The translations under genes were made by a program, and so were the position numbers. The notes beneath the pieces were generated by a model that had not been told where the DNA came from, did no database searches, and saw only the letters and a program-made list of their open reading frames with translations. A DNA stretch of 64,000 nt from Sulfurovum sp. UBA5198 (GTDB lineage: Bacteria; Campylobacterota; Campylobacteria; Campylobacterales; Sulfurovaceae): the NCBI GenBank assembly GCA_002412865.1, contig DHVW01000012.1, positions 97,560 to 161,559 on the forward strand, read 5' to 3'. This document shows positions 26,933-36,377 of the stretch, piece by piece; within the stretch, counting starts at the first letter, position 1; each line of letters opens with the position of its first letter.

Positions 26933-26938
26933 ATTATA
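26933..26938 (-). promoter_or_regulatory. Putative -10 box for hisH-hisA
   Basis: Minus-strand TACGCTATAATTATC carries TATAAT about 26 bases before the hisH ATG. It is divergent from the promoter at 26970. Confidence 0.5.
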
Positions 26939-26969
26939 GCGTATTAATCTTTATGGGTATAGATTTAGC

Positions 26970-26975
26970 TATAAT
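26970..26975 (+). promoter_or_regulatory. Putative -10 box for the envelope polysaccharide cluster
   Basis: TTTAGCTATAATTGTG gives TATAAT 27 bases before the first gene of the 27002-38960 cluster. Confidence 0.5.
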
Positions 26976-27001
26976 TGTGACAATAAATAAATAGGAATAT
27001 A

Positions 27002-27874
27002 ATGATAGAAAGAATAGAATATTTTGCGGTGAAGCTACTACTTTGGTTTGCGTCATGGTTACCAAAATCTATTATTTATAGCATTACAAAAGTTATCGCT
27101 ATGCTATTTTATTATGTTATTCCCAGTAGAAGAGTACTTGTGGCTACAAATCTACAAATGGCATTTCCAAATCTAAATAGCAAATCAGACACAAAAGAAG
27201 TTTATATAAATCTATCTCAAAGTGTGGCGGAGATACTACTAATGTTTGTAGATAGATTTGATATAGATAATGCTATCATTAATCATGATGAGGCTACGGC
27301 AAAGCTTTCACAATTAGCTAATAAGAAACAAGGCATTATTGTCGTAACTGCACACTTTTCAAATTGGGAATTAGCAGCTCAATTTTTGGCAAAAAATGGA
27401 CTTCCGATGTTAGCAATCGGCAGAGAAGGAGAAAATAAACTTATAGACGAGAATCTCACTATCCCATTTAGAAATAAGTATGGCAATAGAGCTGTATACA
27501 AAGATAATGCAATGATTGCTATGGCAAAATCACTAAAAAGTGCTGGCAATGTAGGCATGCTCACAGACCAAGCAATAGGTGGAACTCACAGTGCGAAAAT
27601 AGAGTTTTTCGGACGTAAAACTAGTACCACTCTCTCCGTGGCAGCACTAAAACTAAAATTCAATCCACTTGTAGTGCCTATTAGTATCATAAGGATAAGC
27701 AAAGGCAAATACAAAATGTATATAGATGAGCCGATTGATTATATAGCCAGTGAAATAAATGTTGAAAGAGAAAAAATGGAAGCGATGACCTTGCATTATA
27801 ATCAAGCTCTAGAGAAGATGATAACTAGGTCGCCACTAGAGTGGTTTTGGGTGCATAATAGATGGAAACACTAA
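27002..27874 (+). CDS. LpxL/HtrB-family lipid A acyltransferase
   Basis: A 290-residue inner-membrane protein with an N-terminal membrane helix (about 10-40) and the HX4E catalytic motif at H118 and E123 (AHFSNWELA). Later GMLTDQAIGG and VPISIIRI fit the lysophospholipid acyltransferase fold used to add secondary acyl chains to lipid A. Its stop overlaps the next gene's start (TAATG). It opens the LPS-like gene cluster, which supports an envelope role. Whether it transfers laurate, myristate or another acyl group cannot be read. Confidence 0.85.
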   Translation: MIERIEYFAVKLLLWFASWLPKSIIYSITKVIAMLFYYVIPSRRVLVATNLQMAFPNLNSKSDTKEVYINLSQSVAEILLMFVDRFDIDNAIINHDEATAKLSQLANKKQGIIVVTAHFSNWELAAQFLAKNGLPMLAIGREGENKLIDENLTIPFRNKYGNRAVYKDNAMIAMAKSLKSAGNVGMLTDQAIGGTHSAKIEFFGRKTSTTLSVAALKLKFNPLVVPISIIRISKGKYKMYIDEPIDYIASEINVEREKMEAMTLHYNQALEKMITRSPLEWFWVHNRWKH

Positions 27875-28770
27875 TGCAAAAAAGTGTTTTGATACTTAGC
27901 GATGGACGTAAAGGTCACCTAAATCAGTCTATTGCATTAGCAAAATATTTGAATTATGATTACGAGATAATCACAGTAAGGTTTAAATCCAAACTTCATA
28001 AACTACTATCATATCTGTTTGATAAAGTTGGTTTATATACTTTGTCTATTCTTGAATCAATGACTATAGTCAAAAAATACAACTTAGTCATAGGTGCAGG
28101 ATCAAGTACCTATTATGCCACAAAAACTATATCAAAAGAACTAAAAGCAAAAAGTGTCACCATGATGTTACCTAGTGGGTACAGATATGATTTTGATACT
28201 ATATTTGCTCAATCTCATGACAATCCTCCAAAAAAGCCAAATATTGTTGAAATCCCTGCAAATTTTTCATATATTGAGCCTACTGGAATATATAAAGCAC
28301 AAAAAAAATCAATAGGAATTGTCATAGGTGGAAGCAATAAAATTCTAACAATGAACTTAGAGTTAATAAAAGCTCAACTTGATTTTATCGTAGCAAATTT
28401 CAAAGATTACGAAATTGCTATCACAACCTCCCCAAGGACACCACAAGAAATAGAAGAGCTGATAAAAGGCTATAATTTTGACTATGAAGTAATATACTCC
28501 ACTAATCCTGTCAATCCAATTCCAGATTTCTTGCATGAGTGTGAATTGGTATTTATCACAAGCGATAGTACTTCAATGATAAGTGAAGCTATATCCTATG
28601 GAAATTCAAGCGTGATTGTGTTGCCTCTAAAATCTAGTAAGGAAAATAAGTTTACAAAATTCATAGACCAGTTACAAGATGATGGATATTTGCATATATT
28701 TAATGGTATAATTAAACATAATAATCGCAAGATTGATTTTTCCCATTTGGCACGAAAGGTAATTTTATGA
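27874..28770 (+). CDS. ELM1-family (DUF1022) putative glycosyltransferase-like protein, first copy
   Basis: A 298-residue protein of the ELM1 family, named from a plant mitochondrial fission factor but in bacteria usually found in LPS clusters and of GT-B-like fold. Diagnostic segments are ILSDGRKGHLNQS at the N-terminus, GIVIGGSNK in the middle and VFITSDSTSMISEA near the C-terminus. I place the start at 27874, where the ATG overlaps the preceding stop; an ATG four codons upstream is possible. It overlaps the next glycosyltransferase by four bases. A second ELM1-like gene lies at 29908. Enzymatic role unproven. Confidence 0.75.
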   Translation: MQKSVLILSDGRKGHLNQSIALAKYLNYDYEIITVRFKSKLHKLLSYLFDKVGLYTLSILESMTIVKKYNLVIGAGSSTYYATKTISKELKAKSVTMMLPSGYRYDFDTIFAQSHDNPPKKPNIVEIPANFSYIEPTGIYKAQKKSIGIVIGGSNKILTMNLELIKAQLDFIVANFKDYEIAITTSPRTPQEIEELIKGYNFDYEVIYSTNPVNPIPDFLHECELVFITSDSTSMISEAISYGNSSVIVLPLKSSKENKFTKFIDQLQDDGYLHIFNGIIKHNNRKIDFSHLARKVIL

Positions 28771-29882
28771 AAATAGTCCAGATATTACCAGAGCTAAATG
28801 AAGGTGGCGTTGAACGCGGTACGATGGAGCTTAGCCGTGAATTTGTGGCTCTTGGTCATGAGAGTATTGTCATTAGCTGTGGTGGTAAATTAGTCTCAAA
28901 TATAGAAGCAGACGGTGGCAAACACATAAGCCTTGATGTTTGTAGCAAAAATCCACTAACAGCTTTAGCAAGAATATATAAATTACGAAAAGTCCTAAAA
29001 AGTCTAAAACCAGATATTGTGCATGTTCGTAGTCGTGTTCCTGCGTGGCTAACTTATTTTGCGAACAAAAGTCTCAAAATCCCATTTGTTACTACTGTGC
29101 ATGGACTTAATAGCATTAGCTCATATAGTCGCATAATGACGAAAGGCGATAGAGTGATATGTGTTGGTGAAGCCGTACAAGAATATATTATCAACGGTTA
29201 TGCTTTAGATAACAATGATAATCGCATTACTACTATCCAGCGGGGAGTTGATTTATCTAGATTTAATATTCTAAATATTGACAAAAGCTTTATTAAATCT
29301 TTTAAAGAAGAACATGAACTAGAAAATAAGTATATTGTGACCTCTGTTGGTAGAATTACTTGGCTAAAGGATTATGAAACATTTATAGAGGCTATTGCTA
29401 TTGCAAAACTAGAAATTCCAAATATAATTGGTCTTATTGTTGGTGGTGCAGGAAAAGGCAAAATAGATTATTTAAATTCACTTAAAAGATTAGTGGCACA
29501 ATATAATTTAGAGGATAATATAAAATTTACTGGTAGTCAATCAAAAATGCCAGAAATATATTTTTTGAGCAATATACTTGTTAATGCATCACTTAAAATG
29601 GGTAATGTGGCTCGTACAATAATAGAAGCATTAGCATTGGACACTCTAGTAATAGCTACAACATATGAAGGACTAAATGATATCGTGGTCGATGGCAAAA
29701 ATGGAGCTATTATAGAAACAAAAAACGCGAAGCAATTAGCCAATAAAATCGTAGAAGTTAAAAACAATAACTATCAAAATGTGTCGAAAACTATTCCAAA
29801 GGAATACACACTGGATATGATGAGTGAAAGCACATTAGATGTGTATAAAAATCTTCTAAATCATAAAAGGGATATTAAGTGA
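28767..29882 (+). CDS. GT4-type glycosyltransferase
   Basis: A 371-residue GT-B enzyme. The N-terminus ILPELNEGGVERGTMELS with the glycine-rich acceptor loop, the hinge TSVGRITWLKDYETFIEA, and the GT4 donor site region around ASLKMGNVARTIIEALA are typical, although the usual E-x7-E is imperfect here. It probably adds a sugar to the LPS core or a surface glycan. It sits between two ELM1-like genes, overlapping the first by four bases. Donor and acceptor unknown. Confidence 0.82.
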   Translation: MKIVQILPELNEGGVERGTMELSREFVALGHESIVISCGGKLVSNIEADGGKHISLDVCSKNPLTALARIYKLRKVLKSLKPDIVHVRSRVPAWLTYFANKSLKIPFVTTVHGLNSISSYSRIMTKGDRVICVGEAVQEYIINGYALDNNDNRITTIQRGVDLSRFNILNIDKSFIKSFKEEHELENKYIVTSVGRITWLKDYETFIEAIAIAKLEIPNIIGLIVGGAGKGKIDYLNSLKRLVAQYNLEDNIKFTGSQSKMPEIYFLSNILVNASLKMGNVARTIIEALALDTLVIATTYEGLNDIVVDGKNGAIIETKNAKQLANKIVEVKNNNYQNVSKTIPKEYTLDMMSESTLDVYKNLLNHKRDIK

Positions 29883-29907
29883 AGATTTACAGCATTGGAA
29901 AATTTAT

Positions 29908-30951
29908 ATGTCAATAAAAATTTTAAAAATCACAGATAGTAGAGCAGGTCATATTGCAATCAGCGATGGGATCATAAGTGCTATTCAAAAGACACATCAA
30001 GTGGAAATTATTGTGCTTGACATAGCAACAAGAGCAAAAATTTTCTTGAGAATTTTTAGATTTATTCTTAAATATAATTTAATGTATAATAAATTTGTAC
30101 TAAATGATTTATTTATTAAAATCTTTTATAAAAACTATCATAAGCCATACGAAAATATAGATTTAATTGTCTCAACTGGCGGTGACACTTTGTTTATAAA
30201 CACATGGCTAAGTCGTATATTAAATGTAAAAAATATATTTTCTGGCTCATTAAGAGGGATAGATCCAAAATATTTTTTTCTTATATTAAGCAATTTAAAT
30301 ACAAAAAACTGTATAAATTTAAGCATTGCACCAACTCAAATGATTGACTCAAATGATTTGCATAACAAAGTTGAGCATTTTTGTAATGAGAATGAAATAG
30401 ACAAAAATTCAAAATATTTTGTTTTGTTAATTGGTGGAGATGGGGGTGGATACAAATACACAAAAGAAGATTATGAGAATTTAGTTTATTCTTTTATATC
30501 ATTGGTAAAGAGATACAATGTAAAAGCTCTTATAACTACATCGCGTCGGACAGGTATAAAGTATGAAAAGCTACTTAAAGAATCATTTTCAAATTATAGT
30601 GATAATATAGCTTATAGTGTTTATTATGCCGAAAATCCAGAAAAAGTTGTTGCAGTGTATCTCAAACTAGCTTCTGTTGTTTTTGTTACAGAAGAGAGTG
30701 GATCCATGATAACGGAATCATTAATTTCAAAAAAACCTGTTTTTACGCTATCACCAAAAATAGTTAAAGAGCAAAAACAATATAAATTATTTTTAGATAA
30801 CTTAGTTGAACAAATGAGAATAAATAGACTTTCTATTCATGCTGATCTAGATGGTATTGATTTAGACAAATTCGTCTTTAAATATCTTGAGAAGCTACCG
30901 AACGAAGAGCTTTCGGAAAAATTACAACCATTTTTAAAGGAGATCAAATGA
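29908..30951 (+). CDS. ELM1-family (DUF1022) protein, second copy
   Basis: A 347-residue distant paralogue of the protein at 27874. The N-terminal KITDSRAGHIAISDGI aligns with ILSDGRKGHLNQSIAL, the middle has VLLIGGDGGG, and the C-terminal VVFVTEESGSMITESLIS aligns with VFITSDSTSMISEAIS. The region is visibly more AT-rich than the housekeeping genes. Its stop overlaps the next start. Likely a glycosyltransferase-like enzyme of the same pathway; role unproven. Confidence 0.7.
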   Translation: MSIKILKITDSRAGHIAISDGIISAIQKTHQVEIIVLDIATRAKIFLRIFRFILKYNLMYNKFVLNDLFIKIFYKNYHKPYENIDLIVSTGGDTLFINTWLSRILNVKNIFSGSLRGIDPKYFFLILSNLNTKNCINLSIAPTQMIDSNDLHNKVEHFCNENEIDKNSKYFVLLIGGDGGGYKYTKEDYENLVYSFISLVKRYNVKALITTSRRTGIKYEKLLKESFSNYSDNIAYSVYYAENPEKVVAVYLKLASVVFVTEESGSMITESLISKKPVFTLSPKIVKEQKQYKLFLDNLVEQMRINRLSIHADLDGIDLDKFVFKYLEKLPNEELSEKLQPFLKEIK

Positions 30952-32027
30952 AAATAGCATATTTTGTAAATTCATTTAACGCAATCAATTGGGGAGGTCA
31001 GGCAACATCGAACGGTATAAAATACATGTTGAACATAGAATATCCAAATGCAGAATTTGTGCCACTAAATTTGCCAAAATTTCCTTTTAATAAAATTAAA
31101 ATTTTAAGAAAGTATTATGAGTGGAAGTTAAAAAATGCGATTTTAAAAGATGATAAAGATACAGTAATCAAAATGCTTAAAAAAATGAATATCAAAGAGA
31201 ATATTTTTGATGAATTTACTCATATTTGTTTTAATGGAGAGGGTGCAATACATACAAAATCAGGACATTTAATAAGACTAATGGGTATGCTTTATTTAGC
31301 CAAAATCAAAGGTAAGATAATAGCTTCGATAAATCAATCGATTGATTTGCAAGATAACCACAATTTAGAAGTTTTGGTTGCTAAGGTCTATAATTTATGT
31401 GATTTTGTATCGGCAAGAGAGATTGTATCTTTTGAATATGCAAAGTCTATAGGCATAGAAAAAGTTCAACTTATACCAGATGCTGCATATGGGATTCCAA
31501 GATTATCACAAGAAGAAATTGATACAAGAGTTGATAAATATAATTTACCTAAAAATTTTATATCAGTTACAGGGTCATCTTTTCTTAAAAAAGATAAAAA
31601 ATCTATTTTAAGAGTTGCCAGAATCATAGATATATTAAAAGAGATGCTAAATGAGCCAATAGTGTTTTTAGCAAATGCAAAAACTGATATTTGGATAGCA
31701 CACAAGTTAAAAAATAAATACAATTATCAAATAATAGAACCACCAGTAAAATATCAAGATGCCATGGCGATAATATCAAAATCCAAACTTGTTGTGGGCG
31801 GAAGACAACATCCAAATATTTTTGCTTATGAATACAATACTCCATATGTTCCATTTGGTGCTAATACTATTAAGAATCTAGGTGTAGGCAGATTGCAAAA
31901 ATATCCACTAGAGCCAATTGGCTGGGATAGTCCAAAAGAGCAAATAAAAGATGCAATAGGAACTATACTTAATAGCAAAATTGAGTTTGGAAATGTAGTT
32001 ATTAACAATTTTAAGATATTTGGATAA
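30948..32027 (+). CDS. Polysaccharide pyruvyltransferase-family protein
   Basis: A 359-residue protein with the features of the CsaB/WcaK pyruvyltransferase family: an N-terminal GGQATSNGI loop and the C-terminal signature VVGGRQHPNIFAYEYNTPYVPF. Known members put pyruvate ketals on surface polysaccharides from phosphoenolpyruvate; others in the family act as glycosyltransferase-like enzymes. It overlaps the preceding ELM1 gene by four bases. Assignment to the family is firm, the reaction is not. Confidence 0.78.
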   Translation: MKIAYFVNSFNAINWGGQATSNGIKYMLNIEYPNAEFVPLNLPKFPFNKIKILRKYYEWKLKNAILKDDKDTVIKMLKKMNIKENIFDEFTHICFNGEGAIHTKSGHLIRLMGMLYLAKIKGKIIASINQSIDLQDNHNLEVLVAKVYNLCDFVSAREIVSFEYAKSIGIEKVQLIPDAAYGIPRLSQEEIDTRVDKYNLPKNFISVTGSSFLKKDKKSILRVARIIDILKEMLNEPIVFLANAKTDIWIAHKLKNKYNYQIIEPPVKYQDAMAIISKSKLVVGGRQHPNIFAYEYNTPYVPFGANTIKNLGVGRLQKYPLEPIGWDSPKEQIKDAIGTILNSKIEFGNVVINNFKIFG

Positions 32028-32037
32028 GGATATAAAC

Positions 32038-33861
32038 ATGTGTGGTTTTTTTCAGGTTGTACAAAAAAGTAAACCTATACAACAAGATAGATTTATGAAG
32101 GCTCTTAACAGCATGAAGCATCGTGGACCGGATGCAAGTGGAAACTATTTTAAGGAAACAAAAGAACAAAATTCATCGATTTTTATAGGATTTGGTCATC
32201 AGAGACTTTCTATACTGGATTTAGATCCTAGGTCAAATCAACCTTTTATTGACCATGAAGATGTACTTCTTTTTAACGGTGAGGTATATAATTTTAAAGA
32301 TATTAGAAATATCTATACAAACAATGGTGTTAGTTTTAAAACAGGTGGCGATACGGAAGTTGTTATGAAATGTCTTATGCATAAACAAATTAAAGATATC
32401 AATCTTTTTAATGGAATGTGGGCTTTTAGTTATTATAGCAGTATCAACAATAGCATTATATTGTCGCGTGATAGATATGGCAAAAAACCACTTTTTTATT
32501 ATATGGATGAAAATATTTTTTGTGCTTCATCAACCATAAAAGCATTACAAATATATCTTGATTTAAATATTAATTTTGAAGAGAAAGAGCTTTTAAATTA
32601 TATATTGCATGGTGATATGTGGCCAACAGATAATAATTCTACACATTTTAAAAATATAAAACAAGTGATTCCCGGCAATCATGCATATTTTAATATTAGC
32701 CAATGGAAATTAGAACAAAATAAATATTTTGATTGCTGCACAAAAGAAGATAAATTAGATTTTAGTGAAGATAATTTAATAGAGAAATTAAAAAATAGCG
32801 TAAAATTACGACTTGTTTCAGATAGACCTGTTGGCTTACTTCTCTCTGGTGGCATTGATAGCTCTTTGATTCTTTCTATACTTCATAGTGAGGGTCTTCA
32901 TAAAAATGTAAAGATTTACATGGGAGATACGGGCAGATCGGATGATTATAAATATGCAAAAGAATGTGTTCAAAAATTAGGTATTAAAGCAGAAACTATT
33001 GTATCAGATTATGGAAATAATGCTTTTGAAAGGTTTTTGAAAATTTGTACTCATCATGAAAAAGCTTTTCCTTTTAATGGAAATGCAATAGCCATGTCGG
33101 AGATGTATGAACAGATATCAAAAGATGGGGTTCCAGTGGTACTTGACGGTAGTGGGGGTGATGAAATCTTCGGAGGATATTGGCAACGCCATATTCCGTT
33201 TGCTTTAAATGACGCACAAAAACACAATGATTCTAAATGGATAGATATGATAAAAAAGTACAATCCAAAAAAACAAGAAGTCATAAATCATAATACATAT
33301 ATTTCTAACGATATTTCGCTGTCCGGATATTTTAATCCATTTTTAAAAATTCCATTTTCGACATTTAAAAATGCTAAGTCGCATGACCCTTTGCGCAATA
33401 GAGACTTGAGTTTTGACGATGCTCTTTGCAAAGATGCAAGCCCAGGAGGACGACTTGGCGAATGGATATGGCATAATGATAGAAATTCAATGATGTATGG
33501 TATTGAAAGCAGAAGTCCTTTTTTGGATCATAATCTTCATAAATTTATCTTTTCTGGTTATAAAAATAAATTTGATAAAAATTGGAATAAACATGAATTG
33601 AGAAAAGTATTTAATAAATTTACACCGCTACCTACTCAATGGAGAGCCGAAAAACAAGGTTTCAGGTGGGATGGAAAACACTTTTTCTATAATAATAAAG
33701 ATCAAATTTTAGAAGTAATACGAAAAAGTGAAGTTCTAAAAGAATATGTTCATAAAGATTTATTTGATATTGTGGCAAATAACTTTCCTAGAATTTTTAA
33801 ATCATCAATTGGGCGAAGATTTTTAGGAATTGCTGGCATAGAATATACAATTAATAGCTAA
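32038..33861 (+). CDS. asnB: Asparagine synthetase-like glutamine amidotransferase
   Basis: A 607-residue AsnB-type enzyme. The start is the ATG at 32038 with AAGGAT upstream, which puts the nucleophilic cysteine at position 2 (MCGFFQVV). The glutaminase domain has MKHRGPDASG and FNGEVYNF; the synthetase domain has the PP-loop LLSGGIDSSL and LDGSGGDEIFGGYW. In polysaccharide clusters such enzymes often amidate a uronic acid sugar rather than make asparagine; the location favours that, but sequence does not decide. Last gene before a 56-base gap with a promoter-like sequence. Confidence 0.85.
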   Translation: MCGFFQVVQKSKPIQQDRFMKALNSMKHRGPDASGNYFKETKEQNSSIFIGFGHQRLSILDLDPRSNQPFIDHEDVLLFNGEVYNFKDIRNIYTNNGVSFKTGGDTEVVMKCLMHKQIKDINLFNGMWAFSYYSSINNSIILSRDRYGKKPLFYYMDENIFCASSTIKALQIYLDLNINFEEKELLNYILHGDMWPTDNNSTHFKNIKQVIPGNHAYFNISQWKLEQNKYFDCCTKEDKLDFSEDNLIEKLKNSVKLRLVSDRPVGLLLSGGIDSSLILSILHSEGLHKNVKIYMGDTGRSDDYKYAKECVQKLGIKAETIVSDYGNNAFERFLKICTHHEKAFPFNGNAIAMSEMYEQISKDGVPVVLDGSGGDEIFGGYWQRHIPFALNDAQKHNDSKWIDMIKKYNPKKQEVINHNTYISNDISLSGYFNPFLKIPFSTFKNAKSHDPLRNRDLSFDDALCKDASPGGRLGEWIWHNDRNSMMYGIESRSPFLDHNLHKFIFSGYKNKFDKNWNKHELRKVFNKFTPLPTQWRAEKQGFRWDGKHFFYNNKDQILEVIRKSEVLKEYVHKDLFDIVANNFPRIFKSSIGRRFLGIAGIEYTINS

Positions 33862-33885
33862 ATTAATATGTTGAATATTCTATGA

Positions 33886-33899
33886 TATAATACTATAAT
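33886..33899 (+). promoter_or_regulatory. Possible internal promoter before the amino-sugar genes
   Basis: Two TATAAT hexamers at 33886-33891 and 33894-33899 lie in a very AT-rich 56-base gap just before the acetyltransferase gene at 33918. Sequence is so AT-rich that chance matches are likely. Confidence 0.3.
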
Positions 33900-33917
33900 A
33901 TAATAGTAAGGTAATAA

Positions 33918-34415
33918 ATGAGTGATATTTTTATACATCCAACTGCAAATGTATCAAGCGATGTGATAATCGGTTGTGGAACAAAAGTTTGGATTAATTC
34001 TCAAATTAGAGAAAAGTCTGAAATTGGTAAAAATTGCATCATCTCAAAAGATACTTATATAGATTACGAAGTGAAGATTGGGGATAATTGTAAGATTCAA
34101 AATGGCGTTTCAGTTTATCATGGTGTTACTATCGGCAATGATGTTTTTGTAGGTCCAAATGTATGTTTTACAAATGATAAAGTGCCAAGAGCTTTTGATT
34201 TAAACTGGATAATTACTCCAACAATTATACAAAATGGTGTTAGCATAGGGGCAAATGCCACGATAGTATGTGGAGTTACTATTGGGGAATATGCAATGGT
34301 AGCTGCTGGTAGTGTAGTCACCAAAGATGTGGAACCATACAGCTTGGTGATGGGAAATCCTGCAAAACATTATAGTTATATTGATAAAATGGGGAATAAA
34401 ATAGATGGAAAATAA
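33918..34415 (+). CDS. WlbB/WbpD-like hexapeptide N-acetyltransferase
   Basis: A 165-residue left-handed beta-helix acyltransferase. The hexapeptide repeats run from about residue 5 to 150, with KIQNGVSVYHGVTIGNDVFV, ANATIVCGVTIGEYAMVAAG and a C-terminal VMGNPAK, matching the WlbB/WbpD enzymes that acetylate the 3-amino group of UDP-amino sugars. The next gene is a WlbA-like oxidoreductase and an aminotransferase follows, so a 3-acetamido sugar nucleotide is a reasonable product. The precise sugar is inference. Confidence 0.78.
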   Translation: MSDIFIHPTANVSSDVIIGCGTKVWINSQIREKSEIGKNCIISKDTYIDYEVKIGDNCKIQNGVSVYHGVTIGNDVFVGPNVCFTNDKVPRAFDLNWIITPTIIQNGVSIGANATIVCGVTIGEYAMVAAGSVVTKDVEPYSLVMGNPAKHYSYIDKMGNKIDGK

Positions 34416-34416
34416 A

Positions 34417-35406
34417 ATGCTTAACATAGCACTTATAGGTTTTGGATATTGGGGTCCAAATGTGGCTAGAAATATACATGTCAATCCAAATTTAAAACTT
34501 CACACCATATGTGACCTCAAAACAGATAGGCTAGAAAAAGCAAAATCAATATACATAGCTCAAACAAACTATGAAACTGATTATAAAAAATTACTAGCTA
34601 ATCCTGAAATTACAGCTATTGCAATCGCAGTTGAGACCAGCGGACATTTCACTCTAGCCAAAGAGGCACTGCAAGCTGGTAAACATATTTATGTAGAAAA
34701 GCCTTTCACCTCCACTGTAGCAGAAGCCAAAGAACTTGAAGAGTTAGCAAATAGACTCGGACTAATCATTCATGTGGATCATATTATGATTTTTCACCCT
34801 GTAATTCAAAAGATCAAGTCACTTATGGAGGCTGGTGAGCTAGGAGAAATACTCTTCATAGATGCCATGAGAATGAATCTAGGGCAAATAAAAAAAGATG
34901 TGAGTGCAATGTGGGATTTGGCGATTCATGATTTAGCTATTATAGACTATCTCATGGATGGAAAAGTACCATTTTATATAAGCTCTGTTGGCGAAAAATA
35001 CTACAATCCAAAAGAGAGCTTGTGTTTTTTAACCCTTAGATACGAAGGCTTCATTTCTCATATCCAATCAAGTTGGATTTCTCCACTCAAAGAGAGAAAA
35101 CTAATAGTTGCTGGCACTAAAAAAATGGTGGTATTTGATGATATGAAAGTATCCGAAAAATTGATGGTATACGATAAGGGCGTCAATGTTATATCTGGCG
35201 ATAATGTAGAATATAATGATTATGCAGTGAAAACTAGAGATGGTGATGTTTGGATACCTTATATATCCCAAGAAGATGCTTTGTATAATAGTATAAATCA
35301 CTTTTACGAGTCCGTGAAACACAATAAGCAATCCATCTCAAATCCAAAACAAGCGATAAGACTTCTAGAAATTTTAGAGCTAGCAGATGAAAAAATGAAT
35401 AAGTAG
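34417..35406 (+). CDS. Gfo/Idh/MocA-family sugar-nucleotide oxidoreductase (WlbA-like)
   Basis: A 329-residue NAD(P)-dependent oxidoreductase. The Rossmann motif is ALIGFGYWGPN at the N-terminus, EKPF (YVEKPFT) is the family catalytic/lysine motif, and the C-terminal beta-sheet domain includes WDLAIHDLAIIDYL. I prefer the ATG at 34417, just after the preceding stop; an ATG four codons upstream is also possible. In the WlbA pathway such enzymes oxidise the C3 hydroxyl of a UDP-GlcNAc derivative before transamination. The neighbours support this. Confidence 0.8.
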   Translation: MLNIALIGFGYWGPNVARNIHVNPNLKLHTICDLKTDRLEKAKSIYIAQTNYETDYKKLLANPEITAIAIAVETSGHFTLAKEALQAGKHIYVEKPFTSTVAEAKELEELANRLGLIIHVDHIMIFHPVIQKIKSLMEAGELGEILFIDAMRMNLGQIKKDVSAMWDLAIHDLAIIDYLMDGKVPFYISSVGEKYYNPKESLCFLTLRYEGFISHIQSSWISPLKERKLIVAGTKKMVVFDDMKVSEKLMVYDKGVNVISGDNVEYNDYAVKTRDGDVWIPYISQEDALYNSINHFYESVKHNKQSISNPKQAIRLLEILELADEKMNK

Positions 35407-35411
35407 GAAAA

Positions 35412-36377
35412 ATGAAAAATAGACCAAGCATAAAAAATAGTACGATTCTAGTCACTGGTGGGGCTGGTTTCATAGGTAGTCATCTAGTTGACAGGTTAAT
35501 AGCCGAAGGTGCAAAACAAGTTATAATTGTTGATAATCTTTTTGTCGGTAGTGAGGAGAATATAAAAGATGCTATTAAAAAAGGTGTCATATTTTATAAA
35601 GATGATATAGAAATCACTTCTTCTCTTGATTATATCTTTGAAAAACACGATATCGATATAGTATTTAATTGTGCTACAAAGGCACTAAACTATTCTTTTG
35701 TAAATCCAAAAAATGCTTTTGATACCAATGTAAATGGTATATTAAATATATTAGAACACCAACGAAAAGGTCATTTCAAAACTTTAGTTCACTTTTCCAC
35801 CTCTGAAGTTTATGGAACGGCAGTTTATGAACCAATGGATGAAAAACACCCAATCAGCCCAACTACAACTTATGCCGCTGGAAAAGCAGCAGCAGATATT
35901 GCAGTAAATAGCTGGATTAATATGTTTGATATAGACGCCTTTATAGTCAGACCATTTAACAACTATGGACCAAGACAAAACCACAAAGGATATTTAGCAG
36001 GTATCATTCCTATTACAGCGTATAGAATACTGAATGGTATAAATCCAGAAATTCATGGTACAGGGCTTCAAAGTAGAGATTTCATATATGTGCTTGACAC
36101 TGTAGATGCTATCATAAAACTATATCCACTTATGCAAAAAGCTGAAAGCATAAACATATCCACAGATGGTCAAATATCAATGAGAGATGTGATAACAAAA
36201 ATTGCAAAACTCATGGACTATAATGGCGAAATACTAAATATGCCTGCTCGTGGTGCCGATGTAGAGTGTCATAATGCTAGTAATGAAAAAGTCAAATCGA
36301 TGATAGATTATCAACTAACAACTTTTGAAGATGGTTTGGCAAAAACAATACAATGGTACAAGGAAAATATAAAATGA
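35412..36377 (+). CDS. NAD-dependent epimerase/dehydratase (extended SDR)
   Basis: A 321-residue extended SDR for nucleotide sugars. The Rossmann motif is VTGGAGFIGSHLVDRL (residues 14-29), the catalytic tyrosine and lysine are in YAAGK, and STSEVYGT contains the serine-glutamate pair common in 4,6-dehydratases such as LegB. RPFNNYGPRQ is the usual substrate-loop motif. It overlaps the aminotransferase gene by four bases. Likely a 4,6-dehydratase or epimerase; which sugar is unknown. Confidence 0.82.
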   Translation: MKNRPSIKNSTILVTGGAGFIGSHLVDRLIAEGAKQVIIVDNLFVGSEENIKDAIKKGVIFYKDDIEITSSLDYIFEKHDIDIVFNCATKALNYSFVNPKNAFDTNVNGILNILEHQRKGHFKTLVHFSTSEVYGTAVYEPMDEKHPISPTTTYAAGKAAADIAVNSWINMFDIDAFIVRPFNNYGPRQNHKGYLAGIIPITAYRILNGINPEIHGTGLQSRDFIYVLDTVDAIIKLYPLMQKAESINISTDGQISMRDVITKIAKLMDYNGEILNMPARGADVECHNASNEKVKSMIDYQLTTFEDGLAKTIQWYKENIK

